The notes beneath the pieces are model-generated. The model saw only the letters and a list, made by a program, of their open reading frames with translations, had not been told where the DNA came from and did not search any database. 64,000 nt of DNA from Pictodentalium vernedei (Eukaryota > Mollusca > Scaphopoda > Dentaliida > Dentaliidae). The translations under genes and the position numbers were made by a program. Location: positions 394,532,674 through 394,596,673 of the forward strand of contig CM062289.1 in assembly GCA_031216915.1 (NCBI GenBank). The letters are read 5' to 3'. Position 1 is the first letter of the stretch. Each line of letters opens with the position of its first letter. Below are positions 55,281-64,000 of this stretch, piece by piece.

Positions 55281-55606
55281 TTATTGTCTAAAAATAAAAA
55301 TTGTTAGCTGTCGAGATAGCCGAGGTTTAGTTGACTAATCAACTAAACATGACAGCACTAATCTAATACAAATGTTGACCTCTCTACACACTGATGCAGT
55401 GTGCAAAATTTCAAAAATGACCCTAACCGACTGACCGTTCACGTGGTTTGGAGATGGCTAACTGAATGCTCGGCTATTATAAATTCTTGGAAAACTGATT
55501 TTTTTTATCATTAGCAAGTATTCATATATTCAATAGAATTGAATTGAAATATATATACCCTCTCAAGGCAAAAGCCTAAAAATCTATTTTACACAAGAAA
55601 GTCTGG

Positions 55607-55837
55607 TTAACTGGTAATGTGCTGGAAGCCCATATTCAGGCTTTATTCTGAACTGCAGGTACCTAAAGTTGAAGACTTCATATTTTGTGGATGTCCATCC
55701 TATTATCTCGGAAGTAAAATTACTTCATCTCCATCAATTTGCATTGTTACAATTTATGGGAGAGTGCCTATGTAACAAGACAAAAATGTGTGAACAAATC
55801 TTGAGGCTGAGAAAAAATTTAGCACTCTTCCAGTTAA
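55607..55837 (+). mobile_element. Family E element, copy E5
   Basis: TTAACTGGTAATGTGCTGGA to GCACTCTTCCAGTTAA, so ends CTGG(T/A)A.GTGCT are inverted. Half of the core hairpin is lost. Confidence 0.85.
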
Positions 55838-55950
55838 GTTACTCAGACTTTACCATTCAAGATGCAACTTTTGACTAACCGGTCATCTGTTCGCATAGAT
55901 TTAAATTTGCATAACCTCCACGCGAACGAAACAAGCATTCCCTTCAAATT

Positions 55951-56015
55951 TTGTCAAAATAGCAAAATTTCAAGCAACAAACTTTTCCCATAATGCTGCC
56001 CGATAAATTCTGTCT
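55951..56015. mobile_element. Family C MITE fragment
   Basis: TGTCAAAATAGCAAAATTTC and TTTTCCCATAATGC only. Confidence 0.45.
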
Positions 56016-56419
56016 TCTGATTGGTCAGAATACCTAGGACCAATAGCCTTGGTAAAGGGTGCACCCAACATCCAAGGTATATGAGAGAGTGTATATGAGT
56101 GCAACATCCAGGGTATAAAGGCATGCAAAACATTGGGGTATATGGTTCAAATGAAAGCTTTTCACTCTCGCTTACCTCGATATCAAAATCGAACCAAAAA
56201 ACCTAAAAATAGTCACAAATATCAGATTTCTGACAATTCGATCATATTTTGAGGTTATAAATTCACATCGAATAATTAAATCAAACAGCTTGAAAAAAAT
56301 AAAATAAGAGCAAATCTGTCAACAAAAAATAGCCCCCCAATCTGTAAACGCATTTCCAATAATGACCCAGGGGATGTAATTCTATCTGTTGTCTTCTGCA
56401 TTTGTAAAAACAAAACAAT

Positions 56420-56620
56420 TATTCAGGAGTTTTTCAAATAATTTTTAAAAAACATATCATGTGACCCCTCAATGGAACAAACTCATCGAGCTTGTTCCAG
56501 TGAGGGGTTACTATCACATGATGTGGTTTTGTTGAAATATTAGGAAAAATAATTGTTTTGTCAACTGCTCAATTTAAATTACACGGCTGGATGCAACTAA
56601 TTTAGTATGTAAAGGGTTAA
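56420..56620 (-). mobile_element. Family B MITE, decayed copy
   Basis: CATATCATGTGACCCCTCAA, centre AACTCATCGAGCTTG, right end TATGTAAAGGGTTAA. Another short B arm follows at 56683-56742. Confidence 0.7.
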
Positions 56621-56840
56621 TTAATCACCTTAATTGAATGTCTTTCTCAGACAAAATGGCTATTTTCTTTTACCCCTTTACCCCTTTACATAACAAATGA
56701 ATCGTATCAGCCTGTATAATTTACAAATTGAGCAGTTTAAACTATCTGTGGCTGCCTTGAATTTTGCGATCCCCAAATACACTTATTAAGTGCATACATG
56801 TTCAACATTCTGAAAAGACTGGGCACTGTTTAACTGTGTT

Positions 56841-57178
56841 AGGGGATGCGGTGGCTCAGTAGGTAGAGGTGCAGGCTGCAGTTGCGAGGTCCTTGGTTTG
56901 AATCCCACCTGCGGCAACCGCATTGTGTCCTTGGGCAAGACCCTTCACCCCCATTGCCCATGTGGGGGCATGGTGGTGTTGTGTACTAAGGCATACCGCA
57001 TGTCGATGGTGCACTTCAACCAATGCTAACCCTGCTTGTGTGGAGTCAGTGTGTTGGGGAGCTGACAGATGCTCGGTGGTTCTCTCCGAGTCTCCAGCTT
57101 CCTCCACCCGTAAAACTGTCGCAGTAGCCATTGTGCAGAAATATGTGACCTTAAACACCAATAAATAATTAATAAATT
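56841..57178 (+). mobile_element. SINE S14, head I
   Basis: A box TGGCTCAGTAGG, B box GGTTTGAATCC, full body with a small deletion, tail type 1. Confidence 0.9.
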
Positions 57179-57179
57179 A

Positions 57180-57526
57180 ACTATATGTTGTTTCAGCTTG
57201 AATGCTTCCATTAATTCAGATACAAGAGCATAAAAGCAATGTGGTTCTATAATTTAATAATTATTCTTTTTCGGGAATTTTTTTTCACCTTTCCTCATAG
57301 GAAATGAACAAGGTCCCTTGCAAAGGCTTTTCGAAAATTTATAACGTTCTATAATAGTAACATAAACAAATCATGACCAAGCATGCGGTTGTATTATTCA
57401 GTTGCAGGATACAGATTTTGTATCGGTGGCCCTGATACACACTATGTTTGAGTAATTACGCACCCAATACATATACATGTACTTACATGTATTATAAGAT
57501 AAATTCTTTTTTATAAGTCGTGACAT
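57180..57526. other. Stretch without recognised feature
   Basis: Nothing recognised apart from AT-rich sequence. Confidence 0.4.
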
Positions 57527-57769
57527 TTAGCCCTTTACTTAACACGAAAAGCAGACAACACTTGGAAACGAAATTCTTGAATACCTATTTTTTCAATTTT
57601 TGTCACAAAAACATAGCTTCTGACCCCTCATTGGAACGAGATCAGTTAGCTCGTTCCAATGAGAGGACATTAGCTATGTTTTTGTGACAAAAAATGAAAA
57701 AGTATTGAATGGTGAATTTTGTGAATAAGTGCTGACCGGTTTTGGCCATTACGTTGGGTAAAGGGGTAA
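57527..57769 (-). mobile_element. Family A MITE, copy A14
   Basis: CCCTTTACTTAACACGAAAA to ACGTTGGGTAAAGGG, centre GAGATCAGTTAGCTC. The flanks (TTAG, GTAA) no longer match. Confidence 0.85.
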
Positions 57770-57966
57770 TGTCAGAAAATATTACACATTTCCTGCCATC
57801 TTACAAGGTAGCATATCATAAAATTCATTACTGTCTTGTTTCACAGCTGAGAGCTCTGTCAAGAAGGTATGATTTATTATAATTAAATATATTTCATTTG
57901 TCAGATTTGATGCTCCCACTTTTGGATTTGGAAATGGAGGTAATTTGATATTTTCACAATAAAGTT

Positions 57967-58036
57967 ATGAAATGTCACAAAATGATACATTTGGTTTTAA
58001 TATTGATTTTCTTATTACCATTGATGCAAACAACAG
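57967..58036 (+). CDS. Possible signal-peptide exon
   Basis: ATGAAATGTC opens MKCHKMIHLVLILIFLLPLM-QTT, the shape of a secretion signal (basic start, hydrophobic core). It then runs into ACAACAG|GTAAGG, a textbook donor. The GT of that donor is formed where host sequence meets element G2 (TAAGGC). AT-rich sequence gives hydrophobic frames by chance, and no later exon is seen. Confidence 0.2.
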
Positions 58037-58350
58037 GTAAGGCACCACAAAGTAGACCATCTGTTTCTCAGGCCATTTTTTTTGTAAAATTGCATGTGGG
58101 TGGGCGTTTTTCTATTTTATTTTTTTATTTTTGTAATAATTTCTTTGCCATCAAAAGTTCGTGTTCCATGTTCTTGTTTTATGTTTTAGGCCTCATAATC
58201 TACAGAATAGCATGGGTGGTAGTGTATTTCATCCCTTGAGTGCAAGAAGGCTTTGCAATGCTGAAGCATTGCAAAGCCTTCTTGCACTCGAGGGACAAAT
58301 TTATCAATTTTACTGACTTGGGTAAAATATCAGGCATAAACCACTTATTT

Positions 58351-58740
58351 ATCCCCCTGCAAGGGAGGGATTTTGTGAAGACCTCCGTCCGTCCATCCAA
58401 ACTTTGTTTATGGCATAATTTCTAACAAAATTTAATGGATTTCAGTTCTTTTTGGTATATGTCTCTATAGCAACAATGTATTCATCAAGTTCAATGACCA
58501 CTGATATCTCTTGAAAATTATGGGAGCTATGGCCCTTAAATGTTATAAAAATATCCTGGAAAACTTGTTTATGGCATAACTTGAACAATAGTTAACCGAT
58601 TCAATTCTTTTAGGTATATCTCTCTATAGCAACAATGTCTACTTTGGGTTTGATGACAACCAGTTTCTGATGAAAATTATGGGAGCTACTGCCCTTTGTT
58701 TAAAAAATATCGTGTAATGCTTGTTTATGGAATAAATTTG
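58351..58740 (+). repeat. J-type block: CCGTCCGTCC then ~160-bp units
   Basis: ATCCCCCTGCAAGGGAGGGA and GTCCGTCCATCC lead into units with TTGTTTATGGCATAA at 58404, 58565 and 58721 (steps of 161 and 156). CTCTATAGCAACAATGT recurs. Confidence 0.75.
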
Positions 58741-58784
58741 TTTGTGCAGGGATTGGAATCGCTTTGCGATGCTTTACCTGTTTT

Positions 58785-59545
58785 TATTATACCCCCACTT
58801 TCAAAGAAAATGAGGGTATACTGGATTACATGCATCCATGTGTCTGTCCATGTGTCCGTGCATCTGTCTGTCCGTGTGTGAGTCTATTCATAACTTTCAT
58901 AACTTAAGTAAATTATTATTTTTTATAACATTTGTTGGTCATAGGTATGCCCACAATGCCCACACTAGTTATTTTTTTTTTTTATTACTTGTTGACTTAG
59001 AAATTGTAGGAAATAGACATTATTTGTCTGTTCAGCCTGTATCTCAGGTATGGGTTATCGGATTTCAGTGAAATATGGCATGCAGTTTGCCTATGACAAA
59101 GGCTTCTGCCTCATTGCATAAAACTTCCAAACACCAAATAATTTACCATACCTTTTGACTTAGAAATTGTTGGAAATTGTTGAAAACTTTCGAAGAAAAT
59201 GGGGGGGGGGGGGGGGGGGGGGGGGGGGGTATACTGGATTAGGGTTATCAGATTTCAGTGAAATATGGCATGCAGTTTGCCTTTGACAAAGGCTTCTGCC
59301 TCTTTGCATAAAACTTCCAAACACCAAACAATTTACCATACCTTTTGACTTAGAAATTGTTGGAAATTGTTGAAAATGGGGGGGGGGGGGGGGTATACTG
59401 GTATACTGGATTGCGTCCATCCATCTGTGCATCCGTCCATCAGTCTGTATGAGAATATTCATAAATAATATTTGTTGGTCATAGGTATGCCCACACTAGG
59501 CGGTACACCACGTGGGGGTATGCACCGGATGACAGTCCAGCTCTT
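58785..59545 (+). mobile_element. Element L, copy L2
   Basis: Hairpin ATACCCCCACTTTCAAAGAA.., GTGTCC block, GGGTTATCGGATTTCAGTG units, and the end GATGACAGTCCAGCTCTTG. It includes a 29-base G run (59201-59229) and another at 59377-59392. Confidence 0.75.
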
Positions 59546-59649
59546 GTTTTGTCAAGTTTTCATCGGTTATAAAAAGAGAGCATGCAGCGGCCAAAGGAGG
59601 AGTCTGAGAAACAGAATTTTAACTTTTTAGGCCTAAAATTTATACTCAA

Positions 59650-59782
59650 TTCATGTTGCACACTGTTGTCAAAATACTGAAATTTTAAGCAGCAAACTTT
59701 TCCCATAATTTAACCAGGAATGTAACTTATTCAATCTTGTTTGACAGAGATCAATAAGGTCTGTCAAATGAGATTGAATTGG
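59650..59782. mobile_element. Family C MITE, copy C6, left part, cut by B9
   Basis: GTTGCACACTGTTGTCAAAA, centre GAGATCAATAAGGTC, right arm to GATTGAATTGG. B9 starts at the same internal TTAA as B8 uses in C4. The remaining right arm was not found. Confidence 0.8.
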
Positions 59783-60031
59783 TTAACCCTTTACCCAACA
59801 AATTGGCCACATCCACCCACGTAATATACAAATTCAGCAGATGAAAAAATATTACTTTTCAAAAAATTTCAACAAAACCATATCATGTGACCCCTCTTTG
59901 GAATGAGCTTGTCAAGCTCGTTCCAATAAGGGGCCACATGATATGGTTTTGTTGAAATTTTTTGAAAAATTTAAAAAGATGATATTTAAAATAATAAATT
60001 TAGATATCGTCTGCATTGGGTAAAGGGTTAA
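59783..60031 (+). mobile_element. Family B MITE, copy B9
   Basis: TTAACCCTTTACCCAACAAA to CATTGGGTAAAGGGTTAA, centre GAGCTTGTCAAGCTC. Confidence 0.92.
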
Positions 60032-60127
60032 TCCTTTACCCAACACACAGGTTATCAAAATTTATTATTTTAATTACTGTTTTTTTTAAATTTCCTTTCA
60101 ATGAGGGGTCACATGATATGGTTTTGT
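60028..60127 (-). mobile_element. Family B fragment abutting B9
   Basis: It shares B9's TTAA and reads TCCTTTACCCAACACACAGG, then GAGGGGTCACATGATATGG. The middle is deleted. Confidence 0.75.
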
Positions 60128-60161
60128 CTGTCTTTCGATTTTGGTGCACTGTATACTGCTT

Positions 60162-60618
60162 ACCATATTTACTCTATGTATTGGGACACTCTATGATTTG
60201 GGACACACATTTTTTCCAGAAAACTATATTTTTTTTATGCTCTAAAGTTTGGGACATTCAGGAGATTTGTTTCCAGTTGACCCGCCGCTAGTAGCAGACG
60301 ACACTCATAAAAAAAATTCTTGAGTAACTAAAAATTTTCATTTTTTGCTTCCAAAACATAGCTTATGATCCCTCATTGGAATGAGCGCAATGCACTCATT
60401 CCAATGAGGGATCATAAGCTATGTTTTGGAAGCAAAAAATGAAAATATAAAAAAAATTGGATGGCGATTTTTATATATAGTGATGGAAAATGAATCACAC
60501 ACAACTTTATTCAGCATCAAATCAAGACCAGGCTGTGTTTTTTTCCCATTTTCTAAGAATTGGGACACCTGTGAAAATAATTATTTTTACCTGTTCCAAT
60601 ACATAGAGTAAATATGGT
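60162..60618. mobile_element. Element Z: 23-bp perfect TIRs, with a family A copy inside
   Basis: ACCATATTTACTCTATGTAT at 60162 and its complement ending at 60618 match over 23 bp. TTGGGACA words recur inside. A diverged A hairpin (60290-60485; TTTTTGCTTCCAAAACATAG, centre GAGCGCAATGCACTC) occupies the middle. Confidence 0.85.
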
Positions 60619-60619
60619 T

Positions 60620-61480
60620 CTACCATTTTACGTAAAGCATGCTGTTGAGTTCCAGCAGCAGAAAAATATTTTATGGCCAGAAAGTATGAATAACCCTCTG
60701 CAATGCACAGAGTTAGTAACACTTTATGGTGATAAAAAATTGGTACCTGCCGTATCACACACTACATGGAAATATACACTCACTAAGGCTGTGCAATGCA
60801 CAGGATTAGTCGCATAATAGAGATGATCAGGTTTATAACCAGAAAGAAAAGAGTGACTAACCTTGTGCATTACACAGAGTTATTTATTTATTGGTGTTTA
60901 AGGTCACATACTTATGCACAATGGCTAATCATGACCGTGACAGTTTTCGGATGGAGGAAGCTGGAGTACCTGGAGAGAGCCCCGAGCATCAACGAGCAAC
61001 TGTCAGCTCCTCAACATTCTAACTCTGTTCAAGCTCCACTCAAGCAGGGTTACAGCGGTTGAAGACATGTGCACCATCGGATGTGCAGTATGCCGTAGTA
61101 TATCATGCCCCTATGTAGGCATCCGGGATAAAATGCCTTGCCCAAGGACACAACCGTCACAACGTGGGTATCCCAAACAGGGATCGAACTCTAGACTTGC
61201 ACATAGTTAGTTGGTAAGTTAACATACACTGGTTAACCATAGGCATTGCACAAGATTAGTTGTTAGGCTTATCACACACGACATGAAAGTACACACTGAC
61301 TAAGGCTGTAAAAATGCACAGGGTTAGTTGGTTACATGTTACATGGGATACAGGATTCAAGGAACTAATGGAAATTGTTTTAAAGTGAAGCATGTAAATT
61401 GTACCTGTCATTAATAATGACATATTTCTTATTTGCAGGCTTGATAACACTATTGTTTTCTAAAGTACTACATTTAGTGG
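60620..61480 (-). mobile_element. Element K, reversed partial copy
   Basis: TAACCCTCTGCAATGCACAG, TGCCGTATCACACACTACAT and GGATTCAAGGAACTAATGG are K text in reverse. SINE S15 splits it. Confidence 0.6.
60880..61196 (-). mobile_element. SINE S15, head II truncated
   Basis: Reverse tail TTTATTGGTGTTTAAGGTCA, body, B box (GAGTTCGATCC complement) near 61186. It stops soon after. Confidence 0.88.
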
Positions 61481-61543
61481 AGGGGTAACTCCTTGCATGC
61501 TGCTGGCATATATTCCTGCCCTGGACAGAATTTCTCTTGTCAC

Positions 61544-61916
61544 TTTATATATATTTATTTATTTATTTAATGGTGTTTAAGGTCACATATTTCTGCACAA
61601 TGGCTAATCATGACCATGACAGTTTTACAGGTGAAGGAAGCCGGAGGACCGGGGGGAGAGAACCACTGAGCAATGGCAAGCAACTGTCAGCTCCCCGGCT
61701 ACTAACTCCACACAAGCAGGGGTTAGCATTGGTTGTAGACAAGTGCACCATCGACAGTGCAGTACGCCTTAGTACACAATGCCACCATGCCCCACATGGG
61801 CAATGGAGCTGAATTGTCTTGCCCAAGGACACAACGTGGTTGCAGCAGGTGAGATTCGAACCAAGGACCTCTCAGCTTGTAGCCTGCACCTCTACCTACT
61901 CAGCCACTATGCACCC
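61544..61916 (-). mobile_element. SINE S16, head I, perfect target duplication
   Basis: Full length in reverse. TCTCTTGTCAC at 61533-61543 and 61917-61927. Confidence 0.94.
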
Positions 61917-62010
61917 TCTCTTGTCACAAAAAATGTGTATAATTTTGACACATTTAGTCCAGTACTCCTCTGATGAATTGAATGGATTCTTTCACAAATA
62001 ATTTCTGGAG

Positions 62011-62118
62011 TTAAATTTGAATGAATTTTTCATCAAATCTAGCCATGGCTGCTTTACAGCAGCCATGACTAGATTTAATGAAAAATATCTTAAAAATACT
62101 CAGTAGGTTAAGAGTTAA
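62011..62118. mobile_element. Family N: TTAA-flanked palindrome
   Basis: Arms TTTTTCATCAAATCTAGCCA and complement meet at GGCTGCTTTACAGCAGCC. TTAA at 62011 and 62115. Confidence 0.65.
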
Positions 62119-62965
62119 CAAAAGTTGCCTGTAATTTTACACTTTTTTATTTACACTGCATACCCTATTTATACCTTATACAACTGCTTCAGATATGAAC
62201 CTTTTAACACATAGAATCCATTATGCCGTGAATAATCAGATTTGTATATACCTGTATGTCATTCGCCCTGGGACATACCATGAATTTTGTTGTTGTCTTG
62301 ATGGCTTCACTTGGCTCTCTTCACCAAAACAGAAATAATACTGTGTTAAAAATTTTGACAAGCAAAAAGAATATTGTTCAGGAGCGATTTATATGCAGTA
62401 CATCTGTAATATTTCCTTGTTTAAAGAGACACAAAATATTATTTAATTACTTTAAATACAAATTTGCATTTTAGTCGAGTGCCACTTCTATTCAGGCAAA
62501 ACTGTATGCATAGAAATAGTTGGTTGGGGGTACAACTACTGTAGTGTAGGAGTTCAAACATGTAACATCTCACTAGCCTTGTAGAAGGAATAAAGTATGT
62601 TGGTTTGCCTTAATTTTAGTTCAGTGAAGATTTTTTCCTTTAAGTAAAAGCTGTGGTGTAAATCGTGGTTATAAGAAAGGAAATGAATGGGATAATCTGT
62701 ACTAATACTGTAAACACGGAAAGGTATGTTTAATGTTTTTTCTGAAGGCTAGTACTGCAGCTGACCATGGCTGAAAGTTCTGAAGGTGAGCGGAGTTTTT
62801 AAAAGAATTTTTTCCTCTTGATGCTGGTCTTCATATTTTCACATTACAATGGAGCCCACTTAATTGGATATCTCTTCATTAAATACCACTGTTAATTAAA
62901 TATAAACATAAACTGTACCTTCAGTACAAATTTGACCTCTTAATTTCTTATAAGTTATAGAGTCA
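62119..62965. other. Stretch without recognised feature
   Basis: A 72-codon open frame at 62256-62474 has no motif I know. Otherwise AT-rich and free of identified elements. Confidence 0.45.
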
Positions 62966-63265
62966 TTTATTTGTTTATTGGGGTTTAATGACACTTTTGA
63001 TAGCCAGTGTCACCTCGTGTTGGACATTTTTACGCATGTAGGAAGTTGAAGTACCCGAAGAGAACCACCGAGCAACAGCGAGGAACTGTCAAAATCTCCC
63101 AACGTACTAACTCCACACAAGCAGGGTTATCATTGGTTGAAGACAAGTGTGTTATCGACGTGCAGTATGTCTTAGTACACAGTGTCAACGTGCCCCCACG
63201 TGGGCAATCGGAATTAAGTGCCTTGCTCAAGGACACAACGCAGTTACACCTGGCAGGGATATTAT
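62966..63265 (-). mobile_element. SINE S17, tail type 2, head missing
   Basis: TTTATTGGGGTTTAATGACAC, then body in reverse to GACACAACGCAGTTACACC. Confidence 0.85.
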
Positions 63266-63280
63266 AGAGTTTAACTCCTG

Positions 63281-63440
63281 TTAACCCTTTAACCAATGCA
63301 TACGGTATCAAAAGTTATTATCCCCTGCCAAAATGAAGTTATGTCCGTCCATCCATCTGGCCAGCCGGGCGGCTCTTCTTCCATCCGTTCTTCTGTCCAT
63401 CTGCACGTCCATCCAGCCATCCATCTGTAATAACTTTGGA
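63281..63440 (+). mobile_element. Family B arm interrupted by a (GTCC)n-headed element
   Basis: TTAACCCTTTAACCAATGCA is a B arm. At about 63312 it changes to TCCCCTGCCAAAATGAAGTT and a GTCCGTCCATCCATC block, the start of a J-type element that runs beyond the window. Confidence 0.65.
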
Positions 63441-63486
63441 CCTTCTGATCTCAGTCAGTGGATGTTGGATTTAAATGATCTTTGGT

Positions 63487-63861
63487 GGGGGCGCGGTGGC
63501 TCAGTTGGTAGAGGTGCAGGCTGCAAGCCGAGAGGTCCTCGGTTCGAATCCCACCTGCGGCAACCGCGTTGTGTCCCTGGGCAAGACACTTCACCCCGAT
63601 TGCCTACATGGGGGCACGATGACGCTGTGTACTGAGGCGTACTGCACATCGATGGTGTGCATGTCTTCAACCAATCTAACCCTGCCTGTGCTGCGGTGCA
63701 GAGTTCGGAGTTACGACGTTGGAGAGCTGATAGCTGCTCGTCGTTGCTCGGTGGTTCTCTCCGGGTACTCCGGCTTCCTCCACCCGTAAAACTGTCACGG
63801 TCACGATTAGCCATTGTGCATAAGTATGTGACCTTAAACCCCAATAAATAAATAAATAAAT
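63487..63861 (+). mobile_element. SINE S18, head I, best-preserved copy
   Basis: A box TGGCTCAGTTGG at 63497-63508 and B box GGTTCGAATCC at 63541-63551 form a type-2 pol III promoter. Full body, tail CCCCAATAAATAAATAAATA. A 13-bp duplication AATGATCTTTGGT flanks it (63474-63486, 63862-63874). Confidence 0.96.
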
Positions 63862-64000
63862 AATGATCTTTGGTATGCTGATAGACCACCATGGGGAAAG
63901 GATTTTCACTTCACAAGTAACAGTTTTTGTCCATTTTTTTTTCTCAAGTTATGGGACTTTTTTGGCTTTTTTCAACTTTGAATTCTCCATTTTAGTAAAC

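Larger units (their letters stand above)
54280..55360. mobile_element. hAT-4: hAT-like element with nested F2 and B copies
   Basis: Ends TAGAGCTGTCACGACTATCA and AAACATGACAGCACTA. Flanks ATCCAGTA / ATCTAATA (6 of 8). It contains F2 and B12/B13. Confidence 0.65.
58038..59639. mobile_element. Element G, copy G2, invaded by J and L elements
   Basis: TAAGGCACCACAAAGTAGAC..CTGTTTCTCAGGCC at the left, GAGTCTGAGAAACAGAA..TTAGGCCTAAA at the right. The central palindrome is at 58229-58295. About 1.2 kb of other elements separate the last quarter. Confidence 0.8.

Noticed and set aside
63487-63562. tRNA gene with perfect A and B boxes
   Set aside because: The cloverleaf is incomplete, and the same sequence heads many SINE copies with poly-AATA tails.
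63455-63892. 145-codon minus frame, and similar frames over other SINEs
   Set aside because: They are SINE sequence in translation; the same peptide recurs at every SINE copy.

Overview
The window looks like nuclear DNA of a marine invertebrate animal, repeat-dense and AT-rich. The evidence is metazoan-type genes, poly(A)/(AATAAATA)-tailed SINEs, non-LTR retrotransposon debris, very many short palindromic transposons, and one 100-base run of N. I cannot name the species. Modular DNA elements with (GTCC)n blocks and roughly 160-bp monomers recall repeats known from molluscs, but that is only a hint. I see no bacterial operon, tRNA gene, rRNA gene or CRISPR array.

Protein-coding content is thin. 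The only complete gene is an intronless zeta-crystallin/quinone oxidoreductase (CRYZ-like, 324 aa) at 26383-27357 on the minus strand. Candidate single exons of split host genes are a claudin/PMP22-like first exon (11209-11437, minus), the start of a SAM domain (14657-14753, plus), an unknown exon with a strong donor (3524-3623, minus), a membrane-protein-like exon (about 17285-17478, minus), a 46-residue ORF with a faintly RHIM-like end (33217-33357, plus) and a weak signal-peptide exon (57967-58036, plus). A broken gene of a multicopy family with SSDTDVLVLA and GCDTTGHIHGK motifs lies at 7650-8617 (minus) and is split by a transposon. Positions 1-1359 hold a decayed LINE reverse transcriptase.

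Most of the rest is non-autonomous transposons, often nested. (1) There are about 40 copies or fragments of TTAA-flanked, hairpin-forming MITEs (piggyBac-like by target site and CCC ends). I call them families A, B and C; smaller TTAA families are E, M and N. (2) hAT-like MITEs carry 8-bp target duplications (families F, hAT-1 to hAT-6). (3) About 18 SINE copies or fragments share one body but carry different heads (two tRNA-like heads, a third tRNA-like head, and a 5S rRNA head) and two different tails. Several have intact 10-13 bp target duplications. (4) Elements with central tandem arrays include two copies of a TIR element (X) holding 11 and 9 monomers of 165 bp. (5) Long-armed palindromes (P, D, G, H, K, L, Z) complete the set.

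Region by region: 1-2.6 kb LINE remnants; 2.6-9.4 kb A MITEs, a 1.5-kb TIR element, degenerate tandem arrays and the broken gene; 9.5-11.2 kb element K with two SINEs inside; 11.2-18.5 kb candidate host exons between MITEs, SINEs and a 72-bp minisatellite; 18.5-25.5 kb MITEs plus a local duplication split by elements E and P; 25.5-27.6 kb the CRYZ-like gene; 27.6-35.2 kb gap, arrays, MITEs and SINEs; 35.2-42.4 kb the two X elements; 42.4-48.5 kb hAT elements and a ~167-bp array; 48.5-57.2 kb deep nests; 57.2-64 kb elements G, L, J, Z, K, more SINEs, and another array-type element running off the end.

The genes do not form a visible pathway. What the window offers is relative dating of mobile elements by nesting, and several structural patterns that look undescribed.
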